A DNA stretch of 57,585 bases from Sebaldella sp. (GTDB lineage Bacteria > Fusobacteriota > Fusobacteriia > Fusobacteriales > Leptotrichiaceae), in assembly GCA_018058425.1 (NCBI GenBank), contig JAGOZX010000009.1, positions 1-57,585 on the forward strand, in the 5' to 3' direction. This document shows positions 51,901 through 57,585 of this stretch, in pieces (the stretch's first letter is position 1; each line of letters opens with the position of its first letter). The notes under the pieces were generated by a model. The model was not told the origin of the DNA and ran no database searches. It saw nothing but the letters and a program-made list of their open reading frames with translations. Made by a program: the position numbers and the translations under genes.

Positions 51901-54900
51901 AACTACAGTGATAAGTTCATCAAATTATGGACAATTAGATGCTAATTCATCAAATTCTGTGGGACTAGTAGTTACAAATAAAGCAGAAGTATCTAATATG
52001 ATAGATGGATCAGGGACAGGTACAATTAATTCAAATTCTGCAAATGGTTCAATAGGTGTTTATGTAACAAATGAAGGAAAATTCATAAATGATGTTGGAG
52101 CAATAGTGAATTCTACTCAAGTTAAAGCCGGGGCAAATCCTGGGAGTATAGGGATAGTTGCTAAAGATGGTGTGGTAGAGAATAAAGGGATAATAAACTC
52201 AGAAAATATAGGTGTTTATGGGTCAACAGGTGTAGGAACAACAGAAATTAAACATACTGGAACTTTAAATATAAAATCTGGAACAGGAGTATATTTAAAA
52301 GATACAGGAGCATCAAATACAGTTTCAGCAAGCTTAAATGGTGGAACAATATTAGCAGCATCAGGACTAAGTAATATATCAGCAGTAGTAGCAGAAGAAA
52401 GATCAAAAGTTATATTAAATGGAACAAATATAACTGTAAATGATAATTCGAATGCTATAGCCCTAATTGGAAATTCTGGGAAAAAAGCAGAATTGGAAAT
52501 AAAATCAGGTAACTTAAATATAGGAAGTCAGGGAGTAGGGATTTATTCTAAGGAAAGTGATGTAACTGTAGATAGTAGCTATAGTGGGACTCTTTCATTA
52601 GGAGAAAAAAGTACTGGAATCTATATAGATGAAAAATCTAGTTTATCAGGAACTGGAATAATAAATATAAATTATGCTGGTGTTGATAAAGGTGTAGGTA
52701 TATTCTATAAAGAAGGTATAAGGGATAATAAAGTTGGTATTACTAATAGCATCTTAAATGATAACCTTATAAATATATATGGAGAAAATTTATCATTAAC
52801 TAATAGTGCAGAACAAATAGTTGGTAAAAATGGAATAGGTATATATGTGATAGGATCAGCAGCAAAACCTTCAATAATAGCAAATAATGCTGAATTGAAA
52901 CTTGATGGAGAAGACTCAATTGGAATGTATGCTAAAGATAGTACAACAATAACTTCTCTTGGTACTATTAGCGGTTCAAATAGTAAGAATGATAAAATAG
53001 GAGTATTTCTAGATGGTGGAGATATAACTGGGACATTAGACTATACATTTGAAGTAGATGGCGGAATAGGAATATATATGAAAAAGTATATGAGTTATTC
53101 TGGCCAGATGAACCTATCAGGAACTTCATATAATGATGGAGTAAACGACTATAGAGCAATAGGGATACTAGTAGATAAAGCAGCAGGAACAGGTATATTA
53201 GCTGCTAATCTAGAAATGTCAGGAGCTAATGGAATAGGGATTTACTTAGACAGTGATAATGTAACAGGGGCTAATTTAACTTATACAGGACAACTTGATA
53301 TGACAGCAACAAGTGGAAATTTAGAAAAATCTATAGGGGTTTATGTAAATAAAGCTTCTACATTTAATTTGGGAACAGGTGGAGCAGTAAATATAGCGGG
53401 AGATAATAATATAGGTTTTTATGTTGCAGATGGAGGAACTCTTAACATAGGAAATGGTTCTGTAACAAACACAGAAAATGGAATATTTGCATATTTAGCA
53501 GGTGGAAATATGACATTTGCTCCTGGAGGAACTTTAGGAATAAACTATGTAAATATAATAGCAGCAAGTGGAGGAAGTCTAATAAATCATAATAGTATAC
53601 TAACTGGAAAATCAGGACTACAGGCAACTGGAAATACTCCTACAGCTACTATGATTTTAAATGACACAGATGGAATAATAACGTCTCATACTTTAGGAGC
53701 GGTAGCAATAGCAGGAGAAGATGGAGCTAATATTATAAATGCAGGATCAATATTAATGACAGGAGAAGGTTCTGTAGGATTTTATACAAATGGAGCAGTA
53801 GGCTTATCTTCAGGGACTGTAGAAGTAAATGATAATTCAATAGCTTATTATGCAAAGGATGTAAATAATAAAGGAACAGTATTAACAGTGGCTTCAAGTG
53901 CTATAACAACATTGGGAGATAACTCTATATTACTTGCAGTAGACGAAGGTGGAAAAATAGATTATCAAGGTGGTCAGATAACACTAGGTGATAAGAAGTA
54001 TGGAGTATTAATAGGTGGAGTAAACAGCAGCAATGTAAAAAGTGAAATTAATTTTCATAATAATGATATAACTGTAGGAAAAGAAGCAGTAGCAGTGATA
54101 TTAAAAGCAGGAGGAGAAATAAATAACACTCTTGGTAATATTAATGTTGGAGAAAAAGGAGTAGGAATATACTCAATGGGGGATGTAACAGGAGTTTCTA
54201 CACTTGGAAGAACAATAAATTTAGACAAGGAAGCTACAGGAATATACAGTGAAACAGGAACAAATATAGCTTTGGCAGGAGATCTTTCATCAACAACAGT
54301 AGGAGCTAAAGGAATAGCTAATAAAAATAAAACGTCATCAGCAGTAGGAAGTGTGTCAAATGCAGGTAATATTAGCTTACTAGGAGATGAAAGTATAGGA
54401 CTTTATGGTGAAAACCTAACTTTAATAGAAAATCTAGCAGGAAAAACAATAGAAGTAGGGAATAGCACTTTAAAATCATCTGTGGGAATATACGGAGAAA
54501 ATACTACAACTATTAGAAATGATGGAAATATATTATTTGGAAATGGAGCTGTAGGAATTTATGGAAAGGGAGTAAATTCATTAATAAATTCATTAACAGG
54601 GGTAATTACAAATAATGCTAAAACTGGTGGAACAGGAATATTTGCTAAAGACTCACTAGTGGAGAATAGAGGGCAGATAGTTTTAGGTGATACATCAAAC
54701 GGTATCTATACATCAAATGGAGTAATAGATAACTATGGAGATATTACAGTAGGGAATTATAATTCATCAGGAATATATGGTGGAGGGACTACTAATATTA
54801 ATAATCATTCTGGAATAGTACAAGTAGGTTCTAAGTCAGTGGGATTAGCTACAGTTGATGGAAATATAGTAAATAATGGAACATTGTTATCTACAGGAGA

Positions 54901-57058
54901 AGAATCTACTTACATATACAGTAAAAATGGAAATGCTTTAAATAATAACACTTTAACATTATCAGATTATAGTGTAGGAATGTATGGACAAACTGGGGTA
55001 ATGAGCAATAGTGGAACAATAGATGTAGGAAAATCAGATATAAATAGTACAATAAAAAGATTTTCAGTTGGAATGTATACTGAATCTGGAAATATAATAA
55101 ATAATGCAGGAGCAATAATAAATGTTTCTAAGGAATCTGGCGTGGGAATGTTTGCCAGTGGAATAGAAATAAAAGATGCTAGTGGAAATACAACAGGTTA
55201 TGGATCAGCTGGACGAGCTGAGAATTATGGAACAATAAATGTTACAGGAGATAAAGCTTATGGAATACAAGCTACAAATACTGCAAAAGTTTATAACGGT
55301 GCAACAGGTATAATAAATGTATCTGGAAATAATTCTAAAGGAATAGCTGCAACAAGTTATTCTGAAATAACAAATGAAGGAATAATAAATGTAACTGGGA
55401 CAAATGCTCAAGGAGTCTATATAGATAGAGGCGCAAAATTTAGTAATATTGGTTCTGGACAGGTAACAGTAACAGGCTCTGGAAATACAGGAGTTTACAT
55501 AGGAACAGGAGGAGTTTTAGTAAATCAAGGTGGACTTGTGATAAACTCAGGAGGAACTTCAGTAATAGATGGAGGAGGTTCACTTCAAAATGTAGGTAAA
55601 ATAGAAATAAATGGTCCAACAGTGACTTTTGATGGAGTAGAGATAACAAATGTTGGAACTATAAAGATAAACGGAGTGTTAGAATTTACAGATAATATAG
55701 TGCTAAATACAACATCAGGAGCATTAGGTAAAATAGAAGTACAAGGTTTAAATGGAAAAGGAAATATTATATTATCACCAGGAGCGACACAAGGAAGCAA
55801 TAATGAAGTTTATCAAGTACAGTTATTAGATGGACTGGGAGCAAATATTCCATCAGGAGAACTGTCAGTAATATCACAGTCAGTGAGTTTTATAGGTGAG
55901 AAATATTATGATAGTAAAACAGGAAGTTATGTATTTACATTGACTAAGATACCTTACATGGAATTATTACAAAATACAGAAGCAGTAGAATTTGGAAAAG
56001 GTTTAGATCAACTATATGGAAAAGCTAGTGGAACAGAGCTGAAAATGTTTGATGCTATGGATATGATATCAAATAAGGACGAGTTAGCAGAAACATTTGA
56101 TATGGAATTAAGAGGAAATATATATGCTAATATCCAACAGAGAATGATGGATGTAAATAGTGTATTTGAATCAGCATATAAACAGCTAAAATCAGAGGAT
56201 AATAAAACAAAAGATACATCAAAAATGACAGCAATCTATGTAAATGGAAATGCATCTGACAGTAATCCAGGTGTGGAAGACTATGATTATCAGTCATTGG
56301 GAGTGATGTATCTAAATGAAAAAGAAGGATTTACATATGGAAAAACACTAGGATACTCATTAGGATTTGTACAAAGTAAGTTTGATTTTGACAAAGGTTC
56401 AAAAGAAGATGTGTCGAGTATAAAGGCTGGATTGGGATATGAACAGTATCTGAATAAAAATAGTAGGTTTAAATTCGTAACAAGAGGAGAATTAGGATTA
56501 AACTACCATGATACAGAGAGAGAAATAGTATTAAGTAATGGAACTTATAAAAATGATGCGGATTATTTCTCAGGAATAGTGGAGTTAAAAAATCAGTTAA
56601 GATATGATTTTCCAATAAAATCAAATAATATCAATTTTGGAGTATATGGAAGCTTCAATGTGGGATATGGTAGATATCAAGGATTTACAGAAAGTGGAGA
56701 TGGAATATACCTTGATGTGAAATCAGAAGACTACTATTCAGTAAGACCAGGAATAGGAGTAGATGGAGAGATTTCATATATAACTGGAAAAGGGAGTAAA
56801 CTGTCATTAGAAGTAGGGGCATCATATGAATATGAATTTATAGATCCATATGGAGACGGGAATCAAGTGAAGATAAAAGATACAACAGCTGATTATTATA
56901 GATTAGAAACACCGAAAGATGTAAAAAATATTTTAAAAGGTAATATAGGTGTGGGATATGAAATAAATGAAGCGCTTAAAATAGGAGCAAAAATTGAGCA
57001 GACTATATCATCAACAGATGAAACAAAGTATCAATTAGGACTTACTTGGAGATTTTAA
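45971..57058 (+). CDS. Giant type Va autotransporter adhesin, 3695 aa (module 2)
   Basis: A full-length paralogue of the module 1 autotransporter with the same plan. It has a basic N-terminus and signal (SSGLVLSVLMTG, cleavage near SNA/AE), the LEQQGDQVIKSPF region, a Pro-rich segment (~184-323), a long beta-helical passenger and a C-terminal barrel ending in Phe. Colinearity is almost perfect; the net difference is 5 residues, part of it near residue 356 (a short insertion after KAWEQG). The passenger has drifted at many sites, while the last ~260 residues differ at only about 17. The frame is uninterrupted. GTAGGGAAGA precedes the ATG. Confidence 0.9.
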   Translation: MKNILNLLEKDFKSKLKNNNKIKYSSGLVLSVLMTGSVSNAAETSKVLKKAENITSDEDLAKVADKLREEIKKARLENEKRLKNNDWELWRLEQQGDQVIKSPFQSYLFTGLGEYKHVKTEGKDWKYGSRTDTAEDLQRNILSDYLGIPRTKRGTTGWITETNTGNSTRNPWSENTKTYDHTAIFTTIPSVNIPLVTEPIEPEMVLSEIVVPNVPAAPSVTIQPITVNISTPSVTAPGAPTAPVSLGVTAPADVTVSTFSPNINIEVSEVRVPTFSDVIPPNLVFAAPSLSVSPQVPPSIIPPTPTVRTPSSPTAPDFNAFTRGRGNWLGGFSFIQGANTFDRKMKAWEQGVPLPSRLSINSQVMFNVGGVVRGHGKGSVSTITAVTGTTGVVTNKYEQIQIMNGAAGGTPTNQYSGNAVPLEVSPVAFPAIPVGGWVSAEDNDTLQGFSPSRFQQSWLFQGTPIVQDMNIVIGGSQSYSTAIFAQVGNIRMNRVAIELRGRTIIGQLDIRSPYNVEFNDLDINITGNSNSLLTTYSGSNTEGAPATIDMRTRSNWGIAFVDGITNSSAINFGGTSLTASTSENAIFYLAPPTIGRWTGASAWYGLPGTSAPLLYESNSQKYLMYAPAFGNVKVENTNGKVGFTGSGNVGIWVSNYVPDRTKWATGLAPGLDLGVVELQGDKNVGYYLAGNTTRPDRNAVFQGNIKADIKFGTDIDGQGGTTQIGTGNIGTNDNKKSEDNVGIYVSSGQRAELNNTVGTAFQEYFPATLDFRVDTVTYPGMIGIANGSQIGYLYLTADPIKSLKIQNFDTEFGKFSKNGIALVAKNGTVVDINKGSLISDNAGTGTLRAEGTTMFYAEGVWYNPRKAMTTGVYDKEAYGRGESQTGRKYLVDFNTAINIADNIAMSSYEGVALFAKDGGKISAKDISMNGYSSIGAFASGINDLTGTILSNNTGTGTKADTEITVNNISALGTGTKTDLNDGTNDNIGVAAITISENGLTKGTGSTTITVLGDLTVNGVGAFAKGDKAVVNVQGTGSTIKTGENGALVALKGGKVNFSGGTIEHKSTWTNSVTGESSHDGKLTFYADDTAGSSINFKGPTTMNIYNGVVFYGDAKDYSSTNTVLAGETGKYTGMNNVTINLQNNGVNLGVFKNASGLIWDSANSYLNGATGLKNVPKVAAINPGSYWYSSSLDGGNIAIKTNVNRDNSATPDAFNKITMERVGVTLDSGYTIKSTTDGNGLVLGSNAVTALGTPSNTESGYTIKGTVDIASTTPATNVGAYVSFGHILTDTTGKIKVDQGVGAYGVNGSKIENKGTIEITKKSDSGTGIGIVGLTTRVKNDGSGDPDTPEVYGTDNTSIASLSTAKVIDISNTGKISIYKSGSTLAKGAVGIYVDNNTGVAQNRVSVSNGGTIELGDESAGIQIKGTNGGELTLKTNTAGITNIKVGAGGIGILAENSSIKFDGNYKFDIGLGGIALGMDKSNVFSLSNSPTLTIINDETDVAIKTNPTFVTGLYYDRKEGDNEVNNFNLTLTSTTPSADKSAIIGLYIKGKETTALDMTTLTNAGNISAGGYDYGIYADKTNVLNTGIITVGANGTGIVVMDGKITTADNLINVSGSNGVGIYIKGVTASPLSDRKLIITDGSGSMNVTGDEGVGVFASGNVQVLNNGQIVLSNSPTAGTQLRKTGMYLEGTKKDNELTSTGIISVGKDNIGIYGLNSKFKNSGNIMVHELTGLQNIGIYTKSSGTSDYFGVENTGTINVEGQKSIGIYALAEAGNTGSVKMSSGSIFVKSANPTSTTNIPLGVYVKGDNTNVSSTSSTTTVGENAVGVYLDGRSTLGTNAENYVGSYNLSSANNKLGVGAYLKGGAQAQSGTITIKSTISQGTGTAGVIRPIGLLYAKNLDPAGLVNGLNITIDTGSQEIIGLYAEEVAKLKNTGNLILNSTGIGGYFKDTQLENRGNVSVNANLGYGLYVASDGTTVISSSNYGQLDANSSNSVGLVVTNKAEVSNMIDGSGTGTINSNSANGSIGVYVTNEGKFINDVGAIVNSTQVKAGANPGSIGIVAKDGVVENKGIINSENIGVYGSTGVGTTEIKHTGTLNIKSGTGVYLKDTGASNTVSASLNGGTILAASGLSNISAVVAEERSKVILNGTNITVNDNSNAIALIGNSGKKAELEIKSGNLNIGSQGVGIYSKESDVTVDSSYSGTLSLGEKSTGIYIDEKSSLSGTGIININYAGVDKGVGIFYKEGIRDNKVGITNSILNDNLINIYGENLSLTNSAEQIVGKNGIGIYVIGSAAKPSIIANNAELKLDGEDSIGMYAKDSTTITSLGTISGSNSKNDKIGVFLDGGDITGTLDYTFEVDGGIGIYMKKYMSYSGQMNLSGTSYNDGVNDYRAIGILVDKAAGTGILAANLEMSGANGIGIYLDSDNVTGANLTYTGQLDMTATSGNLEKSIGVYVNKASTFNLGTGGAVNIAGDNNIGFYVADGGTLNIGNGSVTNTENGIFAYLAGGNMTFAPGGTLGINYVNIIAASGGSLINHNSILTGKSGLQATGNTPTATMILNDTDGIITSHTLGAVAIAGEDGANIINAGSILMTGEGSVGFYTNGAVGLSSGTVEVNDNSIAYYAKDVNNKGTVLTVASSAITTLGDNSILLAVDEGGKIDYQGGQITLGDKKYGVLIGGVNSSNVKSEINFHNNDITVGKEAVAVILKAGGEINNTLGNINVGEKGVGIYSMGDVTGVSTLGRTINLDKEATGIYSETGTNIALAGDLSSTTVGAKGIANKNKTSSAVGSVSNAGNISLLGDESIGLYGENLTLIENLAGKTIEVGNSTLKSSVGIYGENTTTIRNDGNILFGNGAVGIYGKGVNSLINSLTGVITNNAKTGGTGIFAKDSLVENRGQIVLGDTSNGIYTSNGVIDNYGDITVGNYNSSGIYGGGTTNINNHSGIVQVGSKSVGLATVDGNIVNNGTLLSTGEESTYIYSKNGNALNNNTLTLSDYSVGMYGQTGVMSNSGTIDVGKSDINSTIKRFSVGMYTESGNIINNAGAIINVSKESGVGMFASGIEIKDASGNTTGYGSAGRAENYGTINVTGDKAYGIQATNTAKVYNGATGIINVSGNNSKGIAATSYSEITNEGIINVTGTNAQGVYIDRGAKFSNIGSGQVTVTGSGNTGVYIGTGGVLVNQGGLVINSGGTSVIDGGGSLQNVGKIEINGPTVTFDGVEITNVGTIKINGVLEFTDNIVLNTTSGALGKIEVQGLNGKGNIILSPGATQGSNNEVYQVQLLDGLGANIPSGELSVISQSVSFIGEKYYDSKTGSYVFTLTKIPYMELLQNTEAVEFGKGLDQLYGKASGTELKMFDAMDMISNKDELAETFDMELRGNIYANIQQRMMDVNSVFESAYKQLKSEDNKTKDTSKMTAIYVNGNASDSNPGVEDYDYQSLGVMYLNEKEGFTYGKTLGYSLGFVQSKFDFDKGSKEDVSSIKAGLGYEQYLNKNSRFKFVTRGELGLNYHDTEREIVLSNGTYKNDADYFSGIVELKNQLRYDFPIKSNNINFGVYGSFNVGYGRYQGFTESGDGIYLDVKSEDYYSVRPGIGVDGEISYITGKGSKLSLEVGASYEYEFIDPYGDGNQVKIKDTTADYYRLETPKDVKNILKGNIGVGYEINEALKIGAKIEQTISSTDETKYQLGLTWRF

Positions 57059-57071
57059 TATTAAGATGAAG

Positions 57072-57094
57072 CAGGGGCAGGAGCTCCTGTTTTT
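57072..57094 (+). terminator. Terminator after autotransporter 2
   Basis: CAGGGGC (57072-57078) pairs with GCTCCTG (57083-57089), with one G-U pair and loop AGGA, followed by TTTTT. It is the counterpart of the terminator at 44815-44842. Confidence 0.8.
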
Positions 57095-57218
57095 CTTTAT
57101 GTAGGTTATTTTTATGGGGCTCTATAAACTATCCTAATAAAATAAAACACTAACCAATAACTCAGAGAGAGCTTTATTTTAGAACTTTATAATATAAGGA
57201 TAAAACTATGAAAAAATT

Positions 57219-57267
57219 AAGAGATAGATTACTTCAAAAAATTCAGAAGTTATTTATCTCTTTTTTT
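57219..57267 (+). terminator. Long hairpin terminator or attenuator before the HTH gene
   Basis: Positions 57219-57235 and 57246-57262 form a 17-position stem with 16 pairs (one G-U) and a 10-nt loop, followed by seven T residues. An A-run upstream (57211-57216) would let it work on both strands. It lies after a TATAAT at 57188-57193 and before the HTH gene. It is also inside a 38-codon frame (57208-57324, starts MKKLRDRLLQKIQKLF) that has an AAGGA site; I regard this frame as doubtful. Confidence 0.75.
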
Positions 57268-57310
57268 ATTTGGTTTATAGGGTATATTTATAACAGAAAG
57301 GAAGATGGAT

Positions 57311-57585
57311 ATGTTAATAGATAAAAAAGACATAGAGATACTAAAATTTTATTTACATGAAAATTTTGTTTCAATAGAAAAGTTAGAGAAAGATATTAAT
57401 GTAACAGAAAGGGCAATTAGAACTAGATTAGAAAACTTAAATTATGCATTTTTAAAAAGCAATTTAGACATGGAATTAAAAATAGAAAAAAATAAAGTTA
57501 TGTAAATATCTTAGATGTAGTAGAGAAACACTGCAAAATTGAAGATATAAATGGATTAAAAAAGGATTTGGAGCTGCATTTGAAT
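57311..57585 (+). pseudogene. N-terminal part of an HTH (PRD/BglG-type) transcription regulator, frameshifted and cut by the window edge
   Basis: The first frame, from ATG 57311 (AAAGGAAG at 57297-57304), encodes MLIDKKDIEILKFYLHENF and then a winged-helix pattern (VSIEKLEKDINVTERAIRTR). This is typical of the DNA-binding N-terminus of PRD/MtlR-like regulators. It stops at TAA 57503-57505. Reading from 57499 in the -1 frame restores an open, sensible continuation (YVNILDVVEKHCKIEDINGL) to the window end. One base seems to be missing near 57497-57500. No canonical slippery heptamer sits in a usable position, so a real inactivating mutation or a sequencing error is more likely than programmed frameshifting. 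An ATG two codons upstream (57305) is too close to the ribosome site. Confidence 0.55.

Larger units (their letters stand above)
33294..57094 (+). repeat. Tandem duplication of a FadA-like/autotransporter module
   Basis: Units 33294-44842 and 45528-57094 are direct copies: FadA-like gene, 31-35 nt gap, ~11.1-kb autotransporter gene and a terminator with the same stem. The homology extends past the stop codons into the terminators. Upstream it seems to stop just before the FadA-like ribosome sites. Confidence 0.85.

Noticed and set aside
34272..56000. Many minus-strand ORFs of 60-160 codons opposite the autotransporter genes
   Set aside because: They are Leu/His/Tyr- or Ser/Gly/Thr-rich mirror translations of the repetitive, A-rich coding strand. 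They lack ribosome sites and recur at equivalent positions in both copies simply because the sense strands are alike.
57480..57505. Programmed -1 frameshift at the A-rich stretch in the HTH gene
   Set aside because: A slip at A-AAA-AAT would read TAA immediately in the -1 frame. The shift must occur after that TAA, where the bases AAAGTT are not a slippery site.

Overview
The window is about 30% GC and is coded almost entirely on the + strand. It looks like a chromosomal segment of a fusobacterium. The best clues are two giant type Va autotransporters with the fusobacterial-type long N-terminal region, each preceded by a small FadA-like coiled-coil secreted protein, and strong A/T codon bias throughout. 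Leptotrichiaceae (Leptotrichia/Sebaldella-like) is my favoured placement, but genus is an inference.

Layout. 1-156 is the 5' end of a minus-strand P-type cation ATPase cut by the window edge, followed by about 1.07 kb of AT-rich DNA with no convincing gene. 1230-18481 is a dense housekeeping run of 15 genes with gaps of at most about 25 nt: ftsK, mreB, scpB, rluB-type pseudouridine synthase, HAD phosphatase, gatC-gatA-gatB, ftsI-type PBP with PASTA, priA, def, a lipoprotein, fmt, rex, folD and accB, closed by a terminator. 18614-29412 carries ndk, a CBS-pair protein, a CNNM/CorC-type membrane protein, a Nudix hydrolase, apt (terminator), rel, tgt, two tandem double-YcxB-like membrane proteins, a TrmR-like O-methyltransferase and a Na/Pi cotransporter-PhoU protein. 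29788-32766 carries an EEP-family phosphodiesterase, a YheT-like hydrolase and a secreted GHL10-type glycoside hydrolase, ending in a strong terminator.

33294-57094 is the accessory part: a tandem duplication of about 11.5 kb per unit. Each unit has an extended -10 promoter, a 135-aa FadA-like protein, a ~3,690-aa autotransporter and a terminator with the same CAGGAGC/GCTCCTG stem. The copies differ widely in the passenger but are almost identical, including synonymous sites, in parts of the beta-barrel, which suggests gene conversion. The right edge holds a strong hairpin terminator and the start of an HTH regulator gene that is frameshifted.

How it fits together: the first half supplies chromosome segregation (FtsK, ScpB), cell shape and septal wall synthesis (MreB, PBP), replication restart (PriA), formyl-Met initiation and processing (FolD, Fmt, Def), Gln-tRNA amidation (GatCAB), redox control (Rex) and the stringent response (Rel). 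The second half is devoted to surface display and probably adhesion.
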